A DNA stretch of 64,000 nucleotides from Hydrogenovibrio sp. JE_KL2 (GTDB lineage Bacteria; Pseudomonadota; Gammaproteobacteria; Thiomicrospirales; Thiomicrospiraceae): the NCBI RefSeq assembly GCF_009296185.1, contig NZ_WBJR01000001.1:620001-684000 (forward strand). Reading direction: 5' to 3'. The position numbers and the translations under genes were made by a program. Positions 9,329 to 17,467 of this stretch are shown in pieces. Each line of letters opens with the position of its first letter. Position 1 is the stretch's first letter. Under the pieces are notes generated by a model. That model was not told the DNA's origin and searched no databases. It saw nothing but the letters and a program-made list of their open reading frames with translations.

Positions 9329-10045
9329 ATGCACAAAAAATCAGGTATTCCAGACCCTAAAGTCGTAGTGGCTTTAGATTTTCCATCCGTCGCAAGAGCA
9401 ACATCTTTCATCAATCAGATGAAGCCAAATCTGTGTCGCCTAAAAATAGGCAAAGAGTTGTTTGCAATAGGTGGGCCTGCTTTTGTCGAAAGTTGTATCG
9501 ACAAAGGGTTTGATGTTTTCCTGGATTTAAAATATCACGACATTCCGAACACGGTTGCAAAAGCCTGTCAGGCTGCTGCAAAAATGGGCGTTTGGATGAT
9601 TAATGTTCATGCTCTGGGTGGGCGCAAAATGATGGAAGCCGCAAAAGAAGCCGTCTTGCAGAACTCTCATCAACCGATTCTGATTGGGGTGACTATCTTA
9701 ACGAGTATGGAAGAGTCAGACCTTAAAGAAGTTGGACTGGTTGGAACGCCGCATGACAATGTGATTCGTTTAGCAAAATTGGCATCAGATTCTGGATTAG
9801 ACGGTGTTGTCTGCTCGGCACAGGAGGCTGCCGCAATTCGTGAAACGGTAGGAAAGGATTTCTGTTTGGTAACACCTGGTATCAGGCCAGAAACAGCAGA
9901 TGCAAACGATCAAAAACGTATTATGACGCCTGAAGCAGCTCTGGCAGCCGGATCAAGCTACTTGGTTATTGGAAGACCTATTACACAAGCCAAAGATCCT
10001 ATTCAAGCTTTGATTGATATCAATGATTCCATCAAGGGTCTATAG
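9329..10045 (+). CDS. pyrF: Orotidine 5'-phosphate decarboxylase
   Basis: 238 aa TIM barrel making UMP from OMP. VVALDFPS at strand 1, the catalytic DLKYHDIPNT (K and D charge network) near residue 70 and VTPGIRPE near the phosphate site are diagnostic. AAAGAGAG precedes the ATG. It follows lapA in the rpsA-ihfB-lapA-pyrF order common in gammaproteobacteria. It is convergent with the histidine kinase gene 9 bp downstream, with no obvious terminator between them. Confidence 0.96.
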   Translation: MHKKSGIPDPKVVVALDFPSVARATSFINQMKPNLCRLKIGKELFAIGGPAFVESCIDKGFDVFLDLKYHDIPNTVAKACQAAAKMGVWMINVHALGGRKMMEAAKEAVLQNSHQPILIGVTILTSMEESDLKEVGLVGTPHDNVIRLAKLASDSGLDGVVCSAQEAAAIRETVGKDFCLVTPGIRPETADANDQKRIMTPEAALAAGSSYLVIGRPITQAKDPIQALIDINDSIKGL

Positions 10046-10054
10046 CCTAACTTC

Positions 10055-11593
10055 TTAAATAGTGGGTAGCGTGATTTTTATCACTACACCGATTGGCTGA
10101 TTACCTAAATCCATATAGTTAAAAGCTTCGGCCTTACCGTTATGGAAATCAGTAATCAGCTTAACAATATAAAGCCCTAACCCTAGGTGAGCCTGGTTAT
10201 CAGCATTAGTTTCCCTGATAGAGGTCATGCCGTCGAATATCTGTTTCTCAATTGACTGGGGTAGTGCTTTACCTGTATTTTGTACAAGAATTTCTACCTC
10301 ATTTTGAGCATTTAATGCCGCACTAATGGTGATTGGTTCTTTGCCATTATCAAAATCCTTGGCATTACTAATCAACTTGTCCATAAGTTGCTCAAGCATA
10401 AAGCCGTCACCAATGACTTGTGTTTCCGAAGGCATATTGATTTGAATATTGAAGCGGTGATCAGGATTCAATGCAATCACATTCTCTAGATAATGAGTTA
10501 ACATCTCGGAGATGTAGAAGGGTTCTGGTTCCTGCATCGACAAACTTTCTTCAATGCTGTTAGCTTCTGACAAGGAGCTGATGATTTGTTTCAGCTGTTC
10601 TAATGCATGTTTTGAATAGCGAACTTGCTTATGATCAATGTCTTGCTCCAATAATGAGAGAGACATAGACAGGCGATTCATAGGGTTGTGCAACTCATGA
10701 CGCAATGCTTTAGGTAACTGTTTCAAATAGCGTTCATAGGCTGAAAGCTGGCTCAACATATCATGGATATGGTGGCGTAAATCTGAAATTTCATCATAGT
10801 AATAGCGAGGCATAATATCTGGGAAATTAAGTTTATTGACCTTGCCATGCGCATCAAAAGTATTGCGAACATCGTAGTCTAAGCGAGCAATTCGTTTTGA
10901 GAGTGAGGCTATGTAAAATACTGCACCAAAGAAAACAAAAATGAAAATCAATGCGCCCATTCCGATTAAGCGATAAAAACGCTTTAAAGAATCGGTCAGT
11001 AGGCTATTCATAGTTTGTTCTAAAACGATTGCGCCAATAATGTGTCCTCTAAGCTTTAGCGGTGTAGCAGACATTAAAGAAATCGGGTTGTCTTTATACA
11101 TTCGGTATTGCTGGAATGTATGTCCGGAAATTGCCTGGCGAATAAGTGCGACCTCTGGATTGGTGCTTTGAGGGTAGGGATACGGCAGAGTAAAGGGAAT
11201 GACATTGGAAAGTGTTTTGATCAGAAAGTAGCCAACACGGGCAAACCAATCCTTATTCAAATCACTCGGTTGCTGGGAAAGTCGACCCACTACGTAAGTT
11301 ACTTGGCCAAACTCATTGACTATCCATAGTACGGACTTATCCAAGTTCAAATGGCTGAGTTGGTTTGTTGGTGTGCCTGACAGAATTTGCTGTGCCCATA
11401 AATCTGTACGATTTTCAAGGACATAGGATAGGTTTATAACAGTTTGCTGCTGAATGATCGCTTGGTTTTCGAGCAACATTCTGTGAAGATCAATTGCAAA
11501 TCGGTAAGCAAGTGCAGGCAGGAGAGTCAACATCAGAAGCAGTATGTAAAACCGCGTTCTGATGGTTAACCGCATTTTAAAAGAGGGCTTCAT
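10055..11593 (-). CDS. Membrane sensor histidine kinase
   Basis: 512 aa. A first membrane helix (about 13-32), a periplasmic sensor region of about 170 residues with no recognised domain, and a second helix (about 207-230) precede a HAMP-like linker and a HisKA domain with H-box RHELHNPMNRL. A HATPase domain follows (N-box LISNAKDF, G-box GLGLYIVKLI). It overlaps the response regulator gene by ATGA, so the two form a cognate pair. The signal is unknown; the genes lie downstream of rpoN and a cupin gene on the same strand. Confidence 0.88.
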   Translation of the reverse strand: MKPSFKMRLTIRTRFYILLLMLTLLPALAYRFAIDLHRMLLENQAIIQQQTVINLSYVLENRTDLWAQQILSGTPTNQLSHLNLDKSVLWIVNEFGQVTYVVGRLSQQPSDLNKDWFARVGYFLIKTLSNVIPFTLPYPYPQSTNPEVALIRQAISGHTFQQYRMYKDNPISLMSATPLKLRGHIIGAIVLEQTMNSLLTDSLKRFYRLIGMGALIFIFVFFGAVFYIASLSKRIARLDYDVRNTFDAHGKVNKLNFPDIMPRYYYDEISDLRHHIHDMLSQLSAYERYLKQLPKALRHELHNPMNRLSMSLSLLEQDIDHKQVRYSKHALEQLKQIISSLSEANSIEESLSMQEPEPFYISEMLTHYLENVIALNPDHRFNIQINMPSETQVIGDGFMLEQLMDKLISNAKDFDNGKEPITISAALNAQNEVEILVQNTGKALPQSIEKQIFDGMTSIRETNADNQAHLGLGLYIVKLITDFHNGKAEAFNYMDLGNQPIGVVIKITLPTI

Positions 11594-12297
11594 TTTTGTC
11601 GCCAGCTGTAGCCTCGTCCATATTCGTTGTGAATAAGATTAAAGTCGTTATCAACTTTCTTAAATGCGTTTCTAATACGGCAGATGTGGGTATTAATTGT
11701 GTTTCGCTCAACAACACCTTGTGTCGATTCCTGAAGCTTGTCATAAGTGACAACACCTTTCTCGCCAGTTAATGCAAACTGCTTCAGCATTTCAAACTCA
11801 GTTGCAGTCAGGTCTAACACTTGACTATGCCAATAGGCTTTAAATTCATTGTTTGCCAACACCAAACCATCAATTAATGACTTATCACCTTCATCGTTGG
11901 TTTGAATTGAGCCTGTAATGCGTAAAAGATTTTTAACTTTTGCAGTTAATACACCAAGGCTGATGGGTTTTGGCAAGTAGTCGATAGCCCCTAAAGCATG
12001 ACCGGTGTATATATCGAACTCGGATTGACGTTCAGAAAGGAAAATCACAGGAATAGCGGTTTCAAACGATAGCAGGTGTTTAGCAAGCTCAAAACCACCA
12101 TCAATTTCATTTCCCAAAATAATATCGGAAATAACCAAATCAGGCAGGCTCTCTTCAAAGCTAGATTCTGCTGAAGCCCTATCGCTAAAGGTTTTGATTT
12201 TGAAACCTTGTTCTGAAAGTGCCGTTCCTAGGTTTTCCAACTGTAATGGGTCGTCTTCAACAATTGTAATGGTGTAATCATTGTTTAGCATTGCCAT
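11590..12297 (-). CDS. OmpR-family response regulator
   Basis: 235 aa: N-terminal receiver (acidic pair EDD, phospho-acceptor Asp in LVISDIILG, Lys in LPKP) and a C-terminal winged helix (LDLTATEFEMLKQFAL, ending in YGRGYSW). CAGGAAA lies 8 bp before the ATG. It is translationally coupled (ATGA) to the histidine kinase gene. It probably controls transcription; target genes cannot be read from the sequence. The 43-bp gap to the cupin gene suggests cotranscription with rpoN-cupin. Confidence 0.9.
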   Translation of the reverse strand: MAMLNNDYTITIVEDDPLQLENLGTALSEQGFKIKTFSDRASAESSFEESLPDLVISDIILGNEIDGGFELAKHLLSFETAIPVIFLSERQSEFDIYTGHALGAIDYLPKPISLGVLTAKVKNLLRITGSIQTNDEGDKSLIDGLVLANNEFKAYWHSQVLDLTATEFEMLKQFALTGEKGVVTYDKLQESTQGVVERNTINTHICRIRNAFKKVDNDFNLIHNEYGRGYSWRQK

Positions 12298-12339
12298 GAA
12301 TTTTTCCTGTTGTAATTAGGTTTTATAAGATTTTACAAC

Positions 12340-13272
12340 TTAACTGATGTACTGGAAGTCCAAAACTTGCATATTCATAATTAATCCAGCATCTTGAATA
12401 GGCAGTACGATGGCATCTTCGCTTGAATGGTTATGGTGCGAATGCCACCAGCCAGGAGGTGTAACAAATACAGCACCTGGTTCCCACATTGCTTTGATTG
12501 GTTCAACCAAGTTGCCTTCTTCATCAATTTCTTTGCTGATTAAAGTATAGGTATCAGGGCCCGCAGCAACACAGTAATCGATCGCTACAGAGTTGTGTCT
12601 ATGCGGTTTTTGGACAACACCAGCAGGTAGGGCATTATATAAAGACCAGAGTGTATGGGTAAGTGTCATGGTTTTTGGGAAATTAGGGTTCGCCAAAAGA
12701 ATACCGGTTCTATTTCTACCTTCACCTTCACTTCTTACTTTTGCGAGCTCGTTATCCAAACGTTCTTTAGTGTAAAGAACAGGACTAAAACGTTGTTGAG
12801 TAGGCTGTACGCCTAAATACTTCAATAGCGGGGCATCATTTACCCAATAGATAGCAGTGTCTTCCGAGGCAGTGTGCAAAGCACTTTCAATGGATGGTAG
12901 CGTGAAAAGATCACCTGTCTTCCACTCGATAGTGCCTTCAGACATTTGTGTCTTGCCTTGTCCGTTAATGACATAGAACATTTGCGAGGTTACTTTCGCT
13001 GACGTTTTGATGGACTCGCCTTTGCAAATACGAACAAAGTTCGCCAACAAGTTTGGTGAAGTCGCAGGATAGTCAATCTCGAGTGATTTGGATAAATCAA
13101 AAGGAATGATTCGAGTTGGTCCTGATTGATGTAAAGAAGCCGCAAAACTTGCTACATCAATTTTAGGCATTGGCGGGTTCACAGCAGACATGTACTCTTT
13201 AAAGTCTGCCTGTGTTTGCCATTGCTGTTGAGAAACCTCTTGACGTAATTCAACGGATTGATTTGGAATCAT
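12340..13272 (-). CDS. Bicupin-fold protein, gentisate dioxygenase-like
   Basis: 310 aa with two cupin domains. The first (about 95-150) has the fold but no metal-binding histidines in its motif. The second (about 215-300) has PHRHNSVAIDY and PPGWWHSHHNH, giving the His set expected for a metal site. The arrangement resembles gentisate 1,2-dioxygenase and related bicupins, but no aromatic-degradation genes lie nearby, so the substrate is unknown. It sits 31 bp after rpoN and 43 bp before the response regulator, all on the minus strand. Confidence 0.7.
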   Translation of the reverse strand: MIPNQSVELRQEVSQQQWQTQADFKEYMSAVNPPMPKIDVASFAASLHQSGPTRIIPFDLSKSLEIDYPATSPNLLANFVRICKGESIKTSAKVTSQMFYVINGQGKTQMSEGTIEWKTGDLFTLPSIESALHTASEDTAIYWVNDAPLLKYLGVQPTQQRFSPVLYTKERLDNELAKVRSEGEGRNRTGILLANPNFPKTMTLTHTLWSLYNALPAGVVQKPHRHNSVAIDYCVAAGPDTYTLISKEIDEEGNLVEPIKAMWEPGAVFVTPPGWWHSHHNHSSEDAIVLPIQDAGLIMNMQVLDFQYIS

Positions 13273-13303
13273 TGTTAATACTCTTGTTTAATTTTTTATA
13301 AAA

Positions 13304-14794
13304 CTATTTGAATTTGTTTAGTTTTTTGCGATCACTAGAAGAGGGGATACCCATAGATTCGCGATATTTGGCGATGGTGCGTCTAGCCACATTGATTTCT
13401 TTTTCTTCTAGAAGTGACATTAACTTGTTATCGCTCAAAGGCTTGTTTGGATCTTCAGCCTCAATCAGTTGTTTGATGTGCGATTTAATCGCAATGGCCG
13501 ATTGGTCTTCACTACCGTACTGAGAAACCCCTGTCGAGAAGAAATACTTCAGCTCAAATGTTCCTCTGGGGGTTTGCATGTATTTTTGGTTGGTTGCTCG
13601 TGAGATGGTGGACTCATGTAGCTCAAGCGATTCTGCGACGTCTCTCAGCACCATTGGTTGCATGGCTTGTTCGCCCTCGTCAAAGAATCGGGCCTGCCTT
13701 TCGATAATATATTTACCTACTCGCAGTAGTGTCTCACCGCGGCTTTGAATGCTCTTAATAAGGCCTTTTGCCTCAACCAGCTGTTCTTTTATTTTCTTGG
13801 ATTCATCCGACTGTCCTGACAATCCCGACGCCATATTTAAGTAAGCTGAATTAATGGTTAGGCGAGGAAAGGCGTCTTGATTTAATTCAATCAGGAAACC
13901 ATTTTTGGTACGCGAAAGAATTAAATCCGGTGTAATCATTTCACCTTGAGAAGGGGAGTACTCACGCCCAGGTCTTGGGTTAAGTGATTGAATAACCTGA
14001 ATAACTTGATGCAATTCTTCATCATCCAAGAAATAAATCTTCTTGAGGCGCTTGTAGTCTCGCACTGTCAAAAGCTCGAAGTTTTCTTGAATCATTTTTG
14101 TTGCAGTGACAACAAAAGGGTTTTGGTGTAGAGATTTCAGCTGAATTACTAAGCTCTCTGATAAGTCTCGTGCCGCGACGCCAGTAGGTTCAAAGTCTTG
14201 AATAATAGCCAAAACTTCTTCAACATCAGCAAGGCTGATGTCTAGATCGGGCTCTTTATCAAGGATGTCTTGTAGGATTTCATCTAAAGAAACGGTTAAA
14301 AAACCTTCATCAGTAACTTCGTCAATAATGAAAGAGGAAATAAGTTCTTGATTATCTTGCCAAGGATAAATATCTGACTGCCAATAGAGCTTATCTTTCA
14401 AAGTAAGTTCGGCAGAGGTATAAGTATCAGGAGAATTATAGTCATCTAAAGACTGAGCCTTGGAAATTTGAGAGGCACCGTAATCGCTGTAAACTTCGTC
14501 CCATTCACAGTCTATTTCCATGTTGTCGGAAATGGCATCAGCTTGCTCAATATCAATTTCAGACTCGGATGCATCAGGTTGATCTTCGGAAGAAGACTCA
14601 ATTTCAGGAGAAATATCGTCCATATCCTCTTGAAGGTCTTCAACCTCAAGCATAAAGTTACTTTCAAGCGTAGTAGCGATGGTTTGCTGGACTTCAAGTG
14701 CAGAGTATTGCAATATTTTGATAGACTGCTGCAGCTGGGGGGTAAGCTTAAGCTGTTGACCAATATTGATTTGTAATCCAGGCATTAATGCCAT
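13304..14794 (-). CDS. rpoN: RNA polymerase sigma-54 factor
   Basis: 496 aa. Region I is the Gln/Leu-rich N-terminus (LKLTPQLQQSIKILQYS), followed by an acidic region II (about 50-115), the core-binding domain, and the RpoN box ARRTIAKYRESMGI near the C-terminus (standard ARRTVAKYREMLGI). It directs transcription from -24/-12 promoters with AAA+ activators. GGAGAAA precedes the ATG. Unlike the usual lptB-rpoN-hpf-ptsN order, none of those genes is adjacent here. Confidence 0.96.
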   Translation of the reverse strand: MALMPGLQINIGQQLKLTPQLQQSIKILQYSALEVQQTIATTLESNFMLEVEDLQEDMDDISPEIESSSEDQPDASESEIDIEQADAISDNMEIDCEWDEVYSDYGASQISKAQSLDDYNSPDTYTSAELTLKDKLYWQSDIYPWQDNQELISSFIIDEVTDEGFLTVSLDEILQDILDKEPDLDISLADVEEVLAIIQDFEPTGVAARDLSESLVIQLKSLHQNPFVVTATKMIQENFELLTVRDYKRLKKIYFLDDEELHQVIQVIQSLNPRPGREYSPSQGEMITPDLILSRTKNGFLIELNQDAFPRLTINSAYLNMASGLSGQSDESKKIKEQLVEAKGLIKSIQSRGETLLRVGKYIIERQARFFDEGEQAMQPMVLRDVAESLELHESTISRATNQKYMQTPRGTFELKYFFSTGVSQYGSEDQSAIAIKSHIKQLIEAEDPNKPLSDNKLMSLLEEKEINVARRTIAKYRESMGIPSSSDRKKLNKFK

Positions 14795-14980
14795 TGCACG
14801 TTTCTCCTTGAAACCCGAAATTCGCTTTTAAAACTGATTTAACACTATAATAATCGAAAATCTTAAAAATCGGTATGTTTCTTGTTCGAGTTTTTTACAT
14901 GTATATTACAAAAAAAGACGCTAGAATAAGGACGCAAACGCAAATTAGACATTATCAAATGGCATAGATGGAGGGTTATC

Positions 14981-15427
14981 GTGTCAATTAAAGAAGAAGC
15001 AATCAAACTTGTAGAACAGCTTCCTGAAGAAGCCAGTTGGAATGATCTTGTAAAAAGCCTGATTCGTGAACGCAAAATCACTCTTGGATTGACGGATATT
15101 GAAGTGGTTCAGGATCAACTGACAGAAGAAGAATTATCTGCAGTCATCGCAAGGCTTGAATCGGCAAGTTCTGCACACGATGACATGAGAAATACACGTA
15201 AATACAATCCTGATAACGCGCTAACGATTAGCTGGGTTTTGGTGTCATTAGCGCCTTTGCTGTTTATTTCAATTCTTATTGCGCCTGCGGCATATCTATT
15301 ATCTGCGCTTGGAATTGTTTTTGGCGCGAAAGCCTGTATGTCAAAAATTAAAGGCGCATGGTTGCCAACAGTCGTTGGTGTGATTGAGCTTATTTTGTTT
15401 GTGGCATTACCAACAGCTGTTGGTTAA
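14981..15427 (+). CDS. Membrane protein with antitoxin-like N-terminal segment
   Basis: 148 aa, GTG start preceded by GGAGGGTT. Residues 1-60 (LVEQLPEEASWNDLVKSL, then IRERKITLGL) look like small antitoxin proteins of type II addiction modules. Residues about 82-145 form two or three membrane helices. I do not recognise the full-length family. It is divergent from rpoN, and is followed by a repeat-containing hairpin, a terminator and the dif site. No toxin gene is adjacent. Confidence 0.7.
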   Translation: MSIKEEAIKLVEQLPEEASWNDLVKSLIRERKITLGLTDIEVVQDQLTEEELSAVIARLESASSAHDDMRNTRKYNPDNALTISWVLVSLAPLLFISILIAPAAYLLSALGIVFGAKACMSKIKGAWLPTVVGVIELILFVALPTAVG

Positions 15428-15436
15428 TCGTGTAAA

Positions 15437-15454
15437 CCCAACCTGGCAGATTTT
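15437..15454 (-). repeat. Dispersed repeat copy 2 (exact 18-mer)
   Basis: The minus strand reads AAAATCTGCCAGGTTGGG exactly. It lies 9 bp after the stop codon of the upstream gene. AACCTGGC (15440-15447) pairs with GCCAGGTT (15458-15465), so the repeat and a partial inverted copy form a hairpin. Confidence 0.8.
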
Positions 15455-15477
15455 GAAGCCAGGTTGAAAAGAATTTA

Positions 15478-15506
15478 AAAAGCGGCTTAGATGGCCGCTT
15501 TTTTAT
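15478..15506 (+). terminator. Rho-independent terminator upstream of dif
   Basis: AAGCGGC pairs with GCCGCTT around a 7-nt loop, followed by a T run. It comes soon after the repeat-containing hairpin at 15440-15465. Confidence 0.85.
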
Positions 15507-15524
15507 TATTTGAATTCTTATATA

Positions 15525-15552
15525 ACTTCGCATAATGTATATTATGTTAAAT
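15525..15552 (+). other. dif: Chromosome dimer resolution site dif (XerC/XerD)
   Basis: A 28-bp match to E. coli dif: the central hexamer TGTATA and the XerD arm TTATGTTAAAT are identical. The XerC arm ACTTCGCATAA differs from E. coli only at three of its four outermost bases, giving 25 of 28 identical. The site is intergenic, 19 bp after a terminator. dif is where XerC/XerD, activated by FtsK, resolves chromosome dimers, and it marks the terminus region. The match was found by eye. Confidence 0.93.
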
Positions 15553-15624
15553 TCAATGTTTTGTATTGTTGAGCCACCCTTGTATGAAAGAAACTGATGA
15601 TTAGTCAGTCCCCTTCATGAAGTT

Positions 15625-16827
15625 CTAGTCATCTGCAGAAATAGCGTTTTTATGGAAGTAGTTTCTCAATGCATTTTCAAAATGCAGTTGATAGTCCAAT
15701 GAGATGTGACCTTTTTGAAATGGTTCGTCTGGCTTAAGATTTCTGAAATAATGCATCTTCTCAATTTCAGTTTTACCTTTTGGGATTTTGGCTAGCGGTT
15801 CTGGCCATTGTGCCATGCTGTGACAACCTAGACACGAGAACCCGTAGAAATCAAGCGGCCCATTTAATCGACCGCCATAACCCAATCTGCGTCGCGCATA
15901 ACTGGGAATACTATCCATGACGACTGTTTCTTTCAACTTGGCACCGTTTTTCACCATGGTTGGCGTTATTGCAGGGTCATTTCCCCACTGAACACCTAGC
16001 GGCACCATTTTATCCCAGGCACCGTTTTTACCTTCTTTGGCATCTTTATCATAAACAAAGGCGCCCATCACCCAGCTAGTTGTATCATCCGCACGTTTAT
16101 CGCGAATGGAAAAGTCAATTTGAACCAACCTGACCGGCAATACTTTTTTAGGGCTTTTTCTATTGATGGTTTCGTTTATGTTGGCAAGTACGGTTGGCGC
16201 GCCTTGCATAAAAGGTAGTTGCTTGTCGGAACCTGTTATAAAGACGAATTTGGCAATAAAACTGCCTTCTGGAAACTCGGTTTTTGAAAGGTCTGGCGCA
16301 CCTTTTTTTAGGTTTGGCTTGTCGCCATGACACCATATTTGCCCAATTTGATAGGCAGCGTAATCATTATAGAAGCTCAGCTCCCATTTTTGCTGTGGCT
16401 CGGTTTGCGTTGGTGCCAGTTCAAATGGTTTTGCATCCGCATTTCGGTTAAGTCCCCTAACCCCTTCTCTAGCGCGTCTTCCCATGGTAACCCATGGCAT
16501 GTGATACCAGTGATGTACTTTATTTTGTCCTGGGCGCCAATCAGCTTGCTGCATGCCCGCAAAGAGATAGGCTTTGATTTTCTCAAGGTATTCCGAGGGA
16601 TCTTTTTTGAAGTTCCAATCTTCCCAAGGTTTTTGTGTTGAAGGGAGTGTTTTAGGGTAATGGTCATTAAGCTGAAACAATTGCCCTTTGTACTGGCTAC
16701 TAACTTTATCTTGATAGTCAGGAAAGCTACAACTGGACTCGCCAGCGGCCACGCTGCCGGCAGAATAGATCAACGAAAGAACAAGCGTCGTCATTGTTCG
16801 GCGATTTAAACAGTACTTATCAACCAT
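15625..16827 (-). CDS. Exported monoheme c-type protein of unknown function
   Basis: 400 aa from ATG 16827, which has TAAGG just upstream; the open frame extends a further 15 codons into arsC. A signal peptide ends near SAGSVAAGES. A single heme-binding motif CLGCH lies near residue 345. The protein is otherwise rich in W, Y and P, with no second heme motif. The size is large for a monoheme cytochrome, and I do not recognise the N-terminal 300 residues. It is predicted to be periplasmic. It follows arsC-like with a 13-bp gap. Confidence 0.7.
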   Translation of the reverse strand: MVDKYCLNRRTMTTLVLSLIYSAGSVAAGESSCSFPDYQDKVSSQYKGQLFQLNDHYPKTLPSTQKPWEDWNFKKDPSEYLEKIKAYLFAGMQQADWRPGQNKVHHWYHMPWVTMGRRAREGVRGLNRNADAKPFELAPTQTEPQQKWELSFYNDYAAYQIGQIWCHGDKPNLKKGAPDLSKTEFPEGSFIAKFVFITGSDKQLPFMQGAPTVLANINETINRKSPKKVLPVRLVQIDFSIRDKRADDTTSWVMGAFVYDKDAKEGKNGAWDKMVPLGVQWGNDPAITPTMVKNGAKLKETVVMDSIPSYARRRLGYGGRLNGPLDFYGFSCLGCHSMAQWPEPLAKIPKGKTEIEKMHYFRNLKPDEPFQKGHISLDYQLHFENALRNYFHKNAISADD

Positions 16828-16840
16828 CCTTACCAAAGAC

Positions 16841-17209
16841 CTAGTCCATATCATCCAGTAATAAAGCAACATTTTCTGGTGGGCGCCCTATTGCGTATCG
16901 ACCATTGATGTTTACAATCGGACGCTCGATGAGTTTAGGGTTTTGTTGCAGAATCGCCAACCATTCCTCACGTGTTTTATTATCGTCAATGGATAACCCC
17001 AACTCTTTGAAAAGGTCTTCTTTTGTTCTTATCAACTGTTGTGGTTCAATGCCTAATCCCGTACAAATTTCATCAAGTGTGGCAACATCAAGCGGCGTTT
17101 TTTGATAGTCGATAATCTCAATGTCTGGTGTAGCATCACTGCTTTCCAATAATTGTAAAGTTTGTCTGCTTTTTGAGCATCTAGGGTTGTGATAAATCGT
17201 TGCCTTCAT
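16841..17209 (-). CDS. ArsC-family (glutaredoxin-type) reductase
   Basis: 122 aa thioredoxin-fold protein. YHNPRCSKSRQT holds the single catalytic Cys, and RPIV and GRPPE carry the arginines of the arsenate site in ArsC. The nearest family is glutaredoxin-dependent arsenate reductase (ArsC/YfgD type). No arsenic operon genes are adjacent, so the physiological substrate is uncertain. I use ATG 17209, with GAGG upstream; a TTG at 17218 overlapping the xseB end is less likely. Confidence 0.82.
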   Translation of the reverse strand: MKATIYHNPRCSKSRQTLQLLESSDATPDIEIIDYQKTPLDVATLDEICTGLGIEPQQLIRTKEDLFKELGLSIDDNKTREEWLAILQQNPKLIERPIVNINGRYAIGRPPENVALLLDDMD

Positions 17210-17214
17210 TTGCC

Positions 17215-17433
17215 TCAACCTTCGCTATCTTCGTCCACTTTATCTAGTCGCTTATTCAATGCAGATTCCACTGCTTCAATACGTGACTGACACAAGGTGT
17301 AAGCTCTGGTGGCTTCATCAACCATTGGCACCAATTCATCTATGTCAATATTGTCGGACTGAGAGAGTTTTTGCGCAATTTCCTGCAATTTCTCATAGTT
17401 TTTTTGGTAGCTGTTTTCTGTGTTCTGAGCCAT
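17215..17433 (-). CDS. xseB: Exodeoxyribonuclease VII small subunit
   Basis: 72 aa, two helices. NYEKLQEIAQKLSQSDNID and TRAYTLCQSRIEAVE match the XseB hairpin. It associates with XseA to form the single-strand DNA exonuclease VII. It lies 34 bp after xseA on the same strand and 5 bp before arsC-like, so xseA-xseB-arsC is probably one transcript. Confidence 0.9.
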   Translation of the reverse strand: MAQNTENSYQKNYEKLQEIAQKLSQSDNIDIDELVPMVDEATRAYTLCQSRIEAVESALNKRLDKVDEDSEG

Positions 17434-17467
17434 CGTTTAAAACTCCGTTTTGTTCAATTCTGAATAT

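Noticed and set aside
15437-15552. Mobile element integrated at dif
   Set aside because: No second dif-like arm set, integrase or foreign-looking genes flank the site.
15520-15555. loxP-like ATAACTTCG at the site of the dif call
   Set aside because: The similarity is limited to one half-arm; the match to dif is far better and biologically expected.
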